Assembly: GCF_009830105.1 (NCBI RefSeq)
Contig: NZ_WURB01000019.1
Coordinates: forward strand, 1-64,000
From: Microvirga makkahensis
GTDB taxonomy: Bacteria; Pseudomonadota; Alphaproteobacteria; Rhizobiales; Beijerinckiaceae
DNA: 64,000 bases
Reading direction: 5' to 3'
The notes under the pieces were generated by a model. That model was given only the letters and a program-made list of their open reading frames with translations. It did not search any database and was not told where the DNA came from. Below are positions 16,446 to 24,033 of this stretch, in pieces. The stretch's first letter is position 1. Every line of letters begins with the position of its first letter. The position numbers and the translations under genes are program-made.

Positions 16446-17419
16446 CAAGGCGCCTCGATCAGGCGGTCGAGCGCGGGCGTGCCGCGCAGGAAGCCGACGG
16501 CCTGCGCGCTCGCCGCGAAGGACTGGAACGCGGAGAGCGTCACGTCGGCCGTGATGTTCATGCGCGCCCAGGTGCGCGCGACGAGGCCGGGCTCCATGGC
16601 GAGCCGGAAGGACGCCTGCAGTTCCTCGCGGGCGAGGCGCTGCGCTTCGTCGGGGTTCTGCCTGATCCATTCGGTGAGCTCGCGATGCGCCGCAACGAAA
16701 CGCCTGGCGAGATCGCGGTTCTGCGCGAGAAAATCCGCTCTCGAGACGAGAACGGTGGTGATCGCATCGCGCTCCTCCACCAGCACCTTGCCGCCGGCCT
16801 CGGCTTCGAGCCGCGAGACCCAGGGCTCCACGGTCCAGACCGCGTCGAGCTGCCTAGTCTTGAACAGCGAAAGCTGGTCGGGATTGCCGGTGGGCACGAC
16901 CTGGGCGTCGCCGCCCGTCTGGGTGATGCGCAGGCCGCCCGCCGCCAGCCAGGCGCGGGCCGCCACGTCCTGCGTGTTGCCGAATTGCGGCGTCGCAATG
17001 CGTCTGCCCTTGAAGTCGGCGGGTTTGGTGAGCGTGGAATCCCCCTGCACCACGAGGGCGGAGCCGCCGTTCACGGCGCCCGCGATCACGCGAACCTCGC
17101 TCCCGCGGGAGCGCGCATAGGCGTTCAGCGCCGGGTTCGGGCCCACATAGGCGAGGTCGAGCGACCTCGCGAAGATCGCCTCCATGGCGCTCGGGCCCGC
17201 GTTGTAGGCATACCATTGGATCCTGACGCCGGGCCCGAGCCTCCCGGCGAACCATTGGCTGCCCTGACGCTCCATGGCGCGGGCGACGAGCGCCTGCACA
17301 TGGGTGATGTTGGGAAAATGCCCGATCCGGAGAGCCGTCCGGTCCTGCGCGAGAGCGGGGGATGGCGCCGCCGGCAGCGACACGGCGAGTCCGAGACACA
17401 ACAGCCATCCGCACCGCAT
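16445..17419 (-). CDS. ABC transporter periplasmic substrate-binding protein, SsuA/TauA/NrtA-like
   Basis: A 324-aa protein with a signal peptide (MRCGWLLCLGLAVSLPAAPS, processed after ALA at about 24). The mature N-terminus RTALRIGHFPNITHVQALVA and the DLAYVGPNPALNAY block match the SsuA/NMT1-like fold, as does DAVWTVEPWVSRLE. The first gene of the importer operon and the only specificity determinant. It probably binds an alkanesulfonate, taurine or related anion. Confidence 0.9.
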   Translation of the reverse strand: MRCGWLLCLGLAVSLPAAPSPALAQDRTALRIGHFPNITHVQALVARAMERQGSQWFAGRLGPGVRIQWYAYNAGPSAMEAIFARSLDLAYVGPNPALNAYARSRGSEVRVIAGAVNGGSALVVQGDSTLTKPADFKGRRIATPQFGNTQDVAARAWLAAGGLRITQTGGDAQVVPTGNPDQLSLFKTRQLDAVWTVEPWVSRLEAEAGGKVLVEERDAITTVLVSRADFLAQNRDLARRFVAAHRELTEWIRQNPDEAQRLAREELQASFRLAMEPGLVARTWARMNITADVTLSAFQSFAASAQAVGFLRGTPALDRLIEAP

Positions 17420-17450
17420 CGCACCGGCCCTCCGCTGACCTGGGAAGGCT

Positions 17451-17488
17451 AGCGCATCGCGTGAAAAAGTAGACCTGGTTTTTCACCG
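17451..17488. repeat. GCATCG-family dispersed repeat
   Basis: AGCGCATCGCGTGAAAAAGT-AGACCTGG-TTTTTCACCGC is an inverted repeat with GTGAAAAA/TTTTTCAC arms and an AGCGCATCGC end. It lies 31 bp upstream of the ABC binding-protein start codon. Confidence 0.5.
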
Positions 17489-17548
17489 CCGTGGCCTTTC
17501 GGGGCGCAAGGAACGACGCGCCAGCAGGAGAGGGGGGCGCCGGAAGGA

Positions 17549-17659
17549 CCCGTCATCCCCGGCTCAGCTCCACGTCATTCCCGGGCCTGTCCCGGGGATT
17601 CCCGTCTTCTTTGCCACTGCGCTTCCAAAGACATGGATGGCCGCATCAAGTGCGGCCAT
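17549..17659. repeat. dispersed bipartite palindromic repeat, tandem box A plus box B
   Basis: Two box A-like segments (17551-17570 and 17572-17605, the latter CCCGGG-CCTGT-CCCGGG) are followed by box B at 17637-17659 (ATGGCCGCA-TCAAG-TGCGGCCAT). Box B is identical over 23 bases to 12296-12318. Confidence 0.65.
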
Positions 17660-17844
17660 CACGGGGGAGGGCACCGAGAGACTGAAGGATGGAGGGGATG
17701 GCGCCTCCCGCGTCATCGCCAGCCCCAAGGAGATCTCATGGCGCACAATGAAGATCCGGTGCTTCAGCTTCAAAGATGAACGTATTTCAATGCTATAACC
17801 TGAGTTTTCATTGCCACTGATCTGCCATATCGCAGGAATACTCA

Positions 17845-18600
17845 ATGCTTGCTTCTGTTGCACAAGGGTTGAAACAGCGTGCGGGTGTCAACATGCGTAT
17901 AGGCAATCTCTCCCAAGCGCCCATCCGGTCGCGCAATACGTTCGCATTTCAAATGATGCGGGTTTTCATCGTGGTGACCATTGCCGCGTCGGGCGCGATG
18001 GCTCTCTCCCTCTCGGTAGAGGATCGAAGCGCTTCGCCTGATCTCGCCGCCGCCGAAAAGCCGCACGAGGGCACGGTTGCGGGCGCGGAGCAGGCGCTCG
18101 AGCCGTCCGCTCAGGATACCTCGATGCAGGTTGCGGCGGCGGATCCGCTCATCGCCCCTCCCATGGATGGCGGCATTCCGTCGGCGGCCGCCCCGGAGGC
18201 GTCCGAGCCGGAGCCGTCCGAGCCGGAGCCGGTTCAGGCAGCCGCTCCCGCTCCGGCCGATCCGGGCAGCGAACCCGCCGCTGCGGCGACGGCGGACGCC
18301 GATGCGCCAGTGCCCGAGACGCAGCAGGCCGACGCCTCCGCATCGCCGCCTCCCGTCGACACGGAGATGACTGGCACCGTGACCGTTGCGAGCACATCGG
18401 GTGACCCCGAGACGGCGAGCGACCTCGTCGATCTCAACACCGCGTCCTTCGAGCAGCTCAACACCCTGCGCAATGCCGGTCCCATCGGCCGCGCCATCAT
18501 CAGGCATCGTCCCTATGCCTCGGTGGAGGATCTCGTGAAGCGCAAGGTCCTCCGGCGCTCGGTCTACGAGCGGATCAAGGATCAGGTGACGGTGCGCTGA
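17845..18600 (+). CDS. membrane-anchored helix-hairpin-helix (ComEA-like) protein
   Basis: A 251-aa protein with a hydrophobic segment at about residues 38-55 (MRVFIVVTIAASGAMALSLS), then about 120 residues of Ala/Pro/Glu-rich linker with EPEPSEPEP-type repeats. The C-terminal domain is DLVDLNTASFEQLNTL...GRAIIRHRPYASVEDL, a ComEA/PsbU-type HhH DNA-binding module, at about residues 188-250. The linker and anchor suggest the HhH domain is held in the periplasm. An alternative start is the Met at residue 17 (17893). Whether it takes part in DNA uptake is not shown. Confidence 0.8.
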   Translation: MLASVAQGLKQRAGVNMRIGNLSQAPIRSRNTFAFQMMRVFIVVTIAASGAMALSLSVEDRSASPDLAAAEKPHEGTVAGAEQALEPSAQDTSMQVAAADPLIAPPMDGGIPSAAAPEASEPEPSEPEPVQAAAPAPADPGSEPAAAATADADAPVPETQQADASASPPPVDTEMTGTVTVASTSGDPETASDLVDLNTASFEQLNTLRNAGPIGRAIIRHRPYASVEDLVKRKVLRRSVYERIKDQVTVR

Positions 18601-18638
18601 ACGTTTCCGTCCCGGCCTCTCCGGACCCTTCCTCCGCC

Positions 18639-18684
18639 ATGGCCGCACCTGCTGCGGCCATCCACGCCGCGGAGGCGCGGCGTG
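18639..18684. repeat. tandem hairpins related to box B of the dispersed repeat
   Basis: ATGGCCGCA-CCTGC-TGCGGCCAT (18639-18661) is followed immediately by CACGCCGC-GGAGGC-GCGGCGTG (18663-18684). It lies just after the HhH gene stop, so it may serve as a transcript end. It abuts the transposase remnant. Confidence 0.55.
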
Positions 18685-18686
18685 TC

Positions 18687-19349
18687 CGAAGCCGGAGATC
18701 GTTGCCCCAGAATATGGGCAGCGGCTCCGGCATGACGTGATGGCGATGCTTGCGGGATTGGCAGCAGGCGGGTGTCTGGCAGAAGCTGCAGCAGGTCCCG
18801 GGCGATCGGTTGGGCCGCCGCAATGCCATCGACTTCAGCCGGGCGTCTCTGGACAGTGCGGCTGTCGCGGCCAAAACGGGGGCGCCGCGACCGGCCCGAA
18901 TCCGACCGACCGCGGCAAGGCAGGTTCGAAGCGCCATGTCCTCACGGACGCGAACGGTATCCCGCTCGCACCGAGGCTGACCGGCGCCCACGTGCATGAC
19001 AGCGGCATGCTGGAGCCTCCCGTCGATGCAGTTCCCCCCATCCGGCAGAGTTGGGGACTCCCCGCGCAAGCGCCCTGGCAAGCTGCATGCGGACAAGGCT
19101 TGTGATCACCGCCGTTGCCGGTATGCCCTGACCCGAAGGCACATCCGGCCGCGCATTGCCCGGCGAGGGGTCGAAAGCAGTGGAAGGCCGGGACGTTATC
19201 GCTGGGTCGTGGAGCGGAGGCTTGCCTGGTATGGGCAGTTCCGCCGCCTGGTCATCCGCGACGAGCGCAGGGCCGGTATCCACATCGCCTTCCCGACGCT
19301 CGCCTCAGCCCTCATTACCTGGCGCTTCGTCCAGCGATGGCTGTGTTAG
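18687..19349 (+). pseudogene. decayed IS5-family transposase
   Basis: The reading starts inside the protein (RSLPQNMGSGSGMT), is broken by a TGA at about 18738-18740 (where relatives have a sense codon before WRxLRDW), and continues WRCLRDWQQAGVWQKLQ with DFSRASLDS. It shifts frame at about 18885 to GPNPTDRGKAGSKRHVLTDA...HDSGMLEPPVDAVPPIRQ, then shifts again near 19055 to RKRPGKLHADKACDHRRC...RYRWVVERRLAW...RFVQRWLC. These blocks match IS5-group DDE transposases. The N-terminal quarter and terminal repeats are not visible. The copy is dead and cannot move by itself. Confidence 0.85.
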
Positions 19350-19406
19350 GCGGTCTCAGTACTCCCATACCATGTTGGGTCCGTGCTTCGGTTGCCATCG
19401 GGGCTG

Positions 19407-20195
19407 TCAACCGTGCAGGAGAGAACGACCTGTCGGCATCAGTCGCGACACCTCGTTTGGTCTCCAAATACGCTGTTCCATCTCAGGACGTGCCTTCCTG
19501 GTCCACTCGTCCGATTGAGCAAGGGCGACCAGATGGTTTTCATAAGCTGGCAGACTGGAGAAGCTCGAGAACCACGCGAACACGGTCTCCCCCTCGCGAA
19601 CCGGGAGCCGTGGAAAGGTGTTCGGACTTCTCTCGGTGACGAATGCGGCCAGAACTGTTGCCGAGGCCTGTTGCAGCAGCGGCTGGAGTGATTCCTCGAA
19701 GAACTTTGCAAAAGCTTCATCGGTCTGCGGTGCGAGATAGCAGATAGTTGCCACGATCAGACCCGGCTGCCCATGTGCGGCTCCCGGCTGAGGACGCTTC
19801 TCCGTCGGAGCCGCGAACCCAGTTTGGGCGGCGACGGGGCGCAGGAGCAGCACGTTGTCGGAGTTGATCATCGTGCCATTTGCAACGTCCCTGTGCGCCA
19901 CCCAGACGGGACCCGTGTAGAACGTCTGCAGAGCTGCGGCACGCGACGGCATGTCCGCGAAGCCCCGCAGCCAGACGAAGTCATCGGGCGCGTCCAGGTC
20001 ACGGAATTGCCCGATAACGCGCATGCCGACCGCTTCCTGCGTCTCAACGAACTCACGGTCGAAGAGATCGATCAGAGTCTCTCGTTTCCCTGGATGAAGG
20101 CGATAGCGCCGCAGCTCGACAACTGACGTTCTGGTGTCACTCGCCTCCCGCCAATTTCCGTCGTCAGTCCCGGCGCAGTCAGTCAGAACAGTCAT
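19407..20195 (-). CDS. NIPSNAP-family protein
   Basis: A 262-aa protein with two ferredoxin-like NIPSNAP modules. VVELRRYRLHPGKRETLIDL at about residues 25-45 is the family start, and WLRGFADMPSRAAALQTFY is the conserved W.Y.D...R core. A second, weaker module covers about residues 140-255. I chose the ATG at 20195 because GGAG lies 6 bases upstream; a TTG at 20207 is in frame. A strong promoter carrying two TetR-type boxes precedes it, and the divergent TetR gene lies 95 bp away. Enzymatic role unknown. Confidence 0.85.
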   Translation of the reverse strand: MTVLTDCAGTDDGNWREASDTRTSVVELRRYRLHPGKRETLIDLFDREFVETQEAVGMRVIGQFRDLDAPDDFVWLRGFADMPSRAAALQTFYTGPVWVAHRDVANGTMINSDNVLLLRPVAAQTGFAAPTEKRPQPGAAHGQPGLIVATICYLAPQTDEAFAKFFEESLQPLLQQASATVLAAFVTERSPNTFPRLPVREGETVFAWFSSFSSLPAYENHLVALAQSDEWTRKARPEMEQRIWRPNEVSRLMPTGRSLLHG

Positions 20196-20206
20196 GAGCA
20201 TCTCCA

Positions 20207-20259
20207 AAACAGGACATTCGTCCTGTTTGCATTACGGGACACTTGTCCTGTTTTGTCAA
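20207..20259 (-). promoter_or_regulatory. promoter of the NIPSNAP gene with two TetR-type operator boxes
   Basis: On the minus strand TTGACA (20259-20254) and CGTAAT (20236-20231) are 17 bases apart. One box, CGGGAC-ACTT-GTCCTG (20235-20250), fills the spacer. A second, AAACAGGAC-ATTC-GTCCTGTTT (20207-20228), a perfect 9-bp inverted repeat, covers the expected transcription start at about 20224. The boxes are centred 25 bp apart. This is a repressor-style arrangement between divergent genes. Confidence 0.75.
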
Positions 20260-20290
20260 CCTGCTACCCTAGTCCGCAGATGGAGGCAGT

Positions 20291-20926
20291 ATGGCGAGAC
20301 AAGCGCCCCCGAGGCATCGACGAAGCAACGATCCCGAAGGCGTCCGACGCCGCGTCATCGATGCGGCCTATGCAGCCTTCTCAACACAAGGATACCACTC
20401 GACCTCGGTCCATGACTTAAAGCGCGAGGCGGGAGCGACGGGCGGTGCCCTCGCGCACCATTTTGCCACCAAGAAAGACCTTGGGCTTGCCGTCATCCGT
20501 GATCGGGTGGCCGCGGCCGTTGAGGAGACGTGGATCCGGCCCGTGCTGGCCGCGTCCACTGCTGCGGAGGGTATTCAGGCTGCCTTCGCCAGCATCATCG
20601 CGGACCTTGAGGGCCGGGGCGCAGTCTCCGGTTGCCCGTTGAACAACCTTGCTATCGAGCTCGCGCGTCATGATGACGATTTCCGTGTGTTGATCGATGC
20701 GGTCTTCGTCCGATGGCGAGAGGCAATCGCAGGCAAGCTCAAGGCTGACTTGAGCGCCGGAGCAGCAATCGATCTAGATCCCGAAGCCTTTGCAGTCCTG
20801 GTTGTCGCATCCTACTCAGGAGCGATGGCCATGTCGAAAGCCAAACAGGACACAGAACCACTCAGGGTCTGTGCCGAGCAGCTTGCCGAAGTGATGCGAC
20901 GGCGCATTCCGGCCGCCGGTCGATAA
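20291..20926 (+). CDS. TetR-family transcriptional regulator
   Basis: A 211-aa repressor. The N-terminal HTH is RVIDAAYAAFSTQGYHSTSVHDLKREAGATGGALAHHFATKKDLGLAVI at about residues 20-68. The C-terminal ligand domain has SGCPLNNLAIELA, typical of the YxaF/LmrA-like TetR group. It is divergent from the NIPSNAP gene across a region with two GGAC-N4-GTCC boxes, so it probably represses that gene and itself. The ligand is unknown. The visible base composition is less GC-rich than that of flanking genes. Confidence 0.92.
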   Translation: MARQAPPRHRRSNDPEGVRRRVIDAAYAAFSTQGYHSTSVHDLKREAGATGGALAHHFATKKDLGLAVIRDRVAAAVEETWIRPVLAASTAAEGIQAAFASIIADLEGRGAVSGCPLNNLAIELARHDDDFRVLIDAVFVRWREAIAGKLKADLSAGAAIDLDPEAFAVLVVASYSGAMAMSKAKQDTEPLRVCAEQLAEVMRRRIPAAGR

Positions 20927-20954
20927 TACCTCCACAGCGGTTCTGTTACGCGCT

Positions 20955-21587
20955 CTAAATCCCCGCCCCGTCCTCGAACCACCATTCCTGAACCTCCCAG
21001 CCGTAACCTTCCTCCTCCATGATGCGGTCGAGATGGGCCTGAAGCGCGTCGCGCAGCTCGGTCAGGGAGCGGCCCTCCGGCCTGTCCTCGGCGAGGGTGG
21101 TGTCGCCGGGCGGGGAGGGCGGCAGGATGGGCGGGAGGATGTGCTTGTCCATCTCGCCCAGGGTCCGGGTGAGGCGGGCCAGGGGCTGGAGGGAGCGTCC
21201 GGCGCGCTCGATGGGCTGGGTCTCCAGAACGGCGGCGTGGCGCTCCGCGAGGGTCCAGAGGCGGTCGACGATCCGCCCGCGCCGGTCGGCCGCCCGCGGG
21301 GGCGCGGATCGGAGACGGCGCGAAGGCTTCGGGTCGGGGCGCCCGATGGCGGGCGGCGGGGCGGATCCGGCCGGGCGCTGCCAGCCGCCCTCCGCCGCAT
21401 ACCGCGAGACGGTGGAGGCCGAGACGCCAAGCTTCTGGCCGATGCGCTTGAAGGAGTGCGTGGTGCATTCCACCCAGTCCCGCATCAGGGCGATCTGTTG
21501 GGGGGAAAGCTTCTCCCGGATGCACGAGGCGGCGGGGCCGTCGGAGCCGGACGGGGCGGGGGAGGAGGGCGGCGACGTCATGGCCAT
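20955..21587 (-). CDS. helix-turn-helix domain protein of unknown role
   Basis: A 210-aa protein. Residues about 28-70 (LSPQQIALMRDWVECTTHSF, then GQKLGVSASTVSRYAAEGGW) form an HTH like those of small terminase subunits or resolvase-type regulators. A basic linker follows (RPDPKPSRRLRSAPPR), then a helical region containing RIVDRLWTLAERHAAVLE, and an acidic tail (EEEGYGWEVQEWWFEDGAGI). No phage genes are nearby. It could be a domesticated phage-type DNA-binding protein or a chromosomal regulator. Confidence 0.75.
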   Translation of the reverse strand: MAMTSPPSSPAPSGSDGPAASCIREKLSPQQIALMRDWVECTTHSFKRIGQKLGVSASTVSRYAAEGGWQRPAGSAPPPAIGRPDPKPSRRLRSAPPRAADRRGRIVDRLWTLAERHAAVLETQPIERAGRSLQPLARLTRTLGEMDKHILPPILPPSPPGDTTLAEDRPEGRSLTELRDALQAHLDRIMEEEGYGWEVQEWWFEDGAGI

Positions 21588-21791
21588 GGCTCTTCATTCG
21601 TCAGGAACAAATCGTGAACAATGTAGCATGGGACATGGGGTGGTCAAGGTCGATGGCGCCAGATCCGCTCCTGCCGGTCCGAGGCAGGGTGCAGCCTGGG
21701 GATGAAGGCGAGCGATCGGGTTTGGAATCCCATCCGGTCGTTCCGCTCCACCCTCGATCCTTCCACGAGGGGGAGGAAGGTCGCGCCCCCT

Positions 21792-21816
21792 CGCCGGCGC
21801 TCCCGGAGCGCCGGCG
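21792..21816. repeat. perfect inverted repeat, 11-bp arms
   Basis: CGCCGGCGCTC-CCG-GAGCGCCGGCG. It is followed by GCGCATCCTGGAATGACG, which resembles the end of the CCCGGG-type dispersed repeat, so it may be a diverged copy of that family. Confidence 0.45.
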
Positions 21817-21870
21817 CGCATCCTGGAATGACGATCTTCCGCTTGCCGCTGCGGGAGGGCGGCCTCGCGC

Positions 21871-21932
21871 CCTGCAACGCCCCCGAAGACCCGTTCCAGG
21901 GCGTTGCAGGATGTTGCAGGGCGCGTTGCAGG
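21871..21932. repeat. 12-bp inverted repeat plus extra GTTGCAGG units
   Basis: CCTGCAACGCCC (21871-21882) pairs perfectly with GGGCGTTGCAGG (21899-21910). The unit GTTGCAGG then recurs at 21914-21921 and 21926-21932. The RNA could form alternative hairpins upstream of the DMT transporter gene. Confidence 0.5.
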
Positions 21933-21940
21933 AGAGGGGT

Positions 21941-21965
21941 CTGGAACGTTTCATCAGCGTTCCAG
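21941..21965. promoter_or_regulatory. perfect inverted repeat CTGGAACG-N9-CGTTCCAG
   Basis: The 8-bp arms (21941-21948 and 21958-21965) resemble the TGGAAC/GTTCCA boxes at 24034-24066 upstream of the DUF1127 gene. A shared protein-binding site is possible. The right arm also overlaps an AGGAGG sequence (21964-21969). Confidence 0.4.
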
Positions 21966-21982
21966 GAGGAATCGATGACATT

Positions 21983-22001
21983 TCATCATTTGTATTGATG
22001 A
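21983..22001 (+). promoter_or_regulatory. candidate LysR-binding site upstream of the DMT transporter
   Basis: TCATCA-N7-TGATGA, a perfect dyad with the T-N11-A core of LysR sites, 47 bp before the transporter start. The same arms with the same 7-base spacing occur at 23885-23903 in front of the LysR gene itself. Confidence 0.65.
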
Positions 22002-22048
22002 TCCGTTCGGCGTAATCGGAGCGTCTCGCGATTTGCCGGAATGCCCCC

Positions 22049-22978
22049 ATGACCCAGGCCAGTGTCACCATGTCCGCGCCGGATGCCAGGCGCCTCGACG
22101 CAAGCACCTTCGGGCTTTACGCCGCCACCGTCCTCCTGTGGGGCGTGAGCTGGATCGGGATCCACGCGCAGCTCGGGGTCGTCGCGCCGGAGATGTCGGT
22201 GCTGTGGCGCTTCCTGCTCGCCGCTTTGCTCATGTGGGGCTGGGTCGTCGCCACGGGCCATCAGGTGCGCTTCGCGCCCGCCGATCACCTGCGCTTCGCG
22301 GCGGTGGGATGCTGCCTGTTCTCGTTCAACTTCATCTCGTTCTATTACGGCGGCCTGAACGTGCCGTCGGGGCTCCTGTCCGTGGTGTTCTCCCTCGCTT
22401 CGGTGTTCAACCTGGTGTTGGGCTTCGTCATCTTCCGGCAGAGGGTGGAGCCGCGCGTGGCGCTCGGCGGCCTGATCGGCGTCGCGGGCATCGGGCTCCT
22501 GTTCTGGCCGGAGATCACGGGGGCTGGCTTCAACGCGGACGCGCTCAAGGGCCTCGGCCTGTGCGTGATGGGCACCCTGTTCTTCTGCTCGGGCAACATG
22601 ATCTCGACCGTCGTGCAGCGCCGGGGCGTGCCGCTGCTCTCCGCCACCGCCTGGGGCATGACCTATGGCTGCGTGGTTCTGCTCGTGCTGAACCTGGTGC
22701 GCGGCAACGCCTTCGTCATCGAGCCGACGGCGAAGTATATCGGCTCGCTGCTCTACCTCTCGGTCGGCGCGTCGGTGCTGGCCTTCATGGCCTATCTCAC
22801 CCTGCTGCGCCGCCTCGGAGCCGCGCGGGCGGGGTATTCGACCGTGCTGTTCCCCATCATCGCGCTCGCCGTGTCCACCCTGGTCGAAGGCTACCAGTGG
22901 ACGGCGCTCGCCGTGATCGGCGTCGCGTTCGCGCTCGTCGGCAACGTGCTGGTGCTGCGCAGGCCCGCCGCGAAGTAG
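22049..22978 (+). CDS. DMT-superfamily (EamA) transporter
   Basis: A 309-aa inner membrane protein with two EamA repeats and about ten hydrophobic segments. It begins at about residue 20 with FGLYAATVLLWGVSWIGIHA, and the second repeat begins near residue 170 (LCVMGTLFFCSGNMISTVVQ). Such proteins usually export amino acids or metabolites. It is convergent with a LysR gene (stops 3 bp apart), and both upstream regions share the TCATCA-N7-TGATGA site, so the LysR protein is its likely regulator. The substrate is unknown. Confidence 0.92.
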   Translation: MTQASVTMSAPDARRLDASTFGLYAATVLLWGVSWIGIHAQLGVVAPEMSVLWRFLLAALLMWGWVVATGHQVRFAPADHLRFAAVGCCLFSFNFISFYYGGLNVPSGLLSVVFSLASVFNLVLGFVIFRQRVEPRVALGGLIGVAGIGLLFWPEITGAGFNADALKGLGLCVMGTLFFCSGNMISTVVQRRGVPLLSATAWGMTYGCVVLLVLNLVRGNAFVIEPTAKYIGSLLYLSVGASVLAFMAYLTLLRRLGAARAGYSTVLFPIIALAVSTLVEGYQWTALAVIGVAFALVGNVLVLRRPAAK

Positions 22979-22981
22979 CGC

Positions 22982-23872
22982 CTATTCCGCGGCGACCGGA
23001 TAGACCGGGCGCGTCGAGCCCAGGTTGTCGAGCGACTGCTTGATGTGGATGCCCAGCGCATCCGCGAGGGAGTTCTCCTCCCCGCGCGCGCGGATCAGCC
23101 CGATCTTGCACGAGGGCAGGGCGGGGAAGCCGTCGGAGGGGCCGAGAATCCGCATGCCCGGGCGCACCGCGCTTTCCGGCAGGACCGACACCGCAAGGCC
23201 CGACAGGACCGCCGCGCCGACCGCCGTGGAATGCCAGCTCACATAGGCGATGCGGAAGGGCCGGTCGGCGCTCTCCAGCGCCTCCGTGGCGTAGTGGCGC
23301 CAGTCGCAGTTCGGACGGCCGAGCGCCAGCGGGATCGGCTTCTCCTCGTGCACGCCGTGGCGGCCCGACGTGACCCACAGAAGCTGCTCGATGCGCACGA
23401 TCTCGGACGGGCCGCGCCGGTCCACATGGGTGATGATCGCCAGATCCAAATCGCCGTGCTGCACCCGCTCGATCAGGTTGTGCGTGGGCTCGCACATCAC
23501 CGTCACCTCGGCCTTCGGGTTCGAGCGCGAGAACCGCGCCAGGATCTCCGGCAGATAGCGGTCGGCGTAGTCGTCTGGGAGGCCGAGGCGCACGCGGCCC
23601 GTGAGCTCGTGCTCGCTGAAGGAGGCCATGCATTCCGCGTTCAGGCGCACGATCCGGCGCGCGTAATCGAGCAGCCGCTCGCCCTCGTCTGTGAGCTTGG
23701 ACAGGCGCCCGTCGCGCTCGAAGATCGGGCGTCCCACCCGGTCCTCCAGGCGCTTCATCTGCATGGACACCGCGCTCTGTGTCTTGTGCACGATCTCCGC
23801 CGCGCGGGTGAACGACCCCGTGTCGGCGATCGCCACGAAGGTCCGGAGCTGGTCGATATCGAGCAAATGCAT
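22982..23872 (-). CDS. LysR-family transcriptional regulator
   Basis: A 296-aa regulator. The N-terminal HTH is LRTFVAIADTGSFTRAAEIVHKTQSAVSMQMKRLED at about residues 9-44; the effector domain follows from about 90. The ATG at 23872 gives MHLLDIDQLRTF, the standard LysR start. A dyad TCATCA-N7-TGATGA is centred 22 bp upstream of its start codon, consistent with autorepression. A second dyad CGTTTCA-N5-TGAAACG lies at 23921-23939. Convergent with the EamA transporter that it probably controls. Confidence 0.94.
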   Translation of the reverse strand: MHLLDIDQLRTFVAIADTGSFTRAAEIVHKTQSAVSMQMKRLEDRVGRPIFERDGRLSKLTDEGERLLDYARRIVRLNAECMASFSEHELTGRVRLGLPDDYADRYLPEILARFSRSNPKAEVTVMCEPTHNLIERVQHGDLDLAIITHVDRRGPSEIVRIEQLLWVTSGRHGVHEEKPIPLALGRPNCDWRHYATEALESADRPFRIAYVSWHSTAVGAAVLSGLAVSVLPESAVRPGMRILGPSDGFPALPSCKIGLIRARGEENSLADALGIHIKQSLDNLGSTRPVYPVAAE

Positions 23873-23884
23873 GGCCGTGCCTCA

Positions 23885-23939
23885 TCATCAATTATGCTGA
23901 TGATACATATCTAAAACAATCGTTTCAAGTGATGAAACG
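23885..23939 (-). promoter_or_regulatory. LysR promoter region with two dyads
   Basis: TCATCA-ATTATGC-TGATGA (23885-23903) and CGTTTCA-AGTGA-TGAAACG (23921-23939) lie 13-67 bp upstream of the LysR start codon in an AT-rich stretch. The first is identical in arms and spacing to the site before the DMT transporter. Confidence 0.6.
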
Positions 23940-24033
23940 CCCCATGCTATACATCCCTCCTTGATGTGAATTCTACTTTACTATCAAAGCGTTAGCTTTT
24001 GCTTGCCCTAAGGGCGCGTTCCATAATGGTACC

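Larger units (their letters stand above)
17420..17844. other. gene-free spacer with two kinds of dispersed repeat
   Basis: The spacer between the divergent ABC importer and the HhH protein holds no credible gene. It contains a GCATCG-family half element (17451-17488), a bipartite CCCGGG/ATGGCCGCA repeat (17549-17659) and an AT-rich stretch (about 17755-17830) that probably includes the promoter of the downstream gene. Confidence 0.6.
21588..22048. other. gene-free regulatory and repeat region upstream of the DMT transporter
   Basis: No credible gene of normal size. It holds a perfect inverted repeat (CGCCGGCGCTC-CCG-GAGCGCCGGCG, 21792-21816), a 12-bp inverted repeat with further GTTGCAGG copies (21871-21932), CTGGAACG-N9-CGTTCCAG (21941-21965), a seven-codon reading frame with AGGAGG in front (21975-21998) and the LysR-type box at 21983-22001. 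Confidence 0.65.

Noticed and set aside
17845..18600. HhH protein as part of a natural-competence island
   Set aside because: Only the ComEA-like domain is present; no other competence genes are near.
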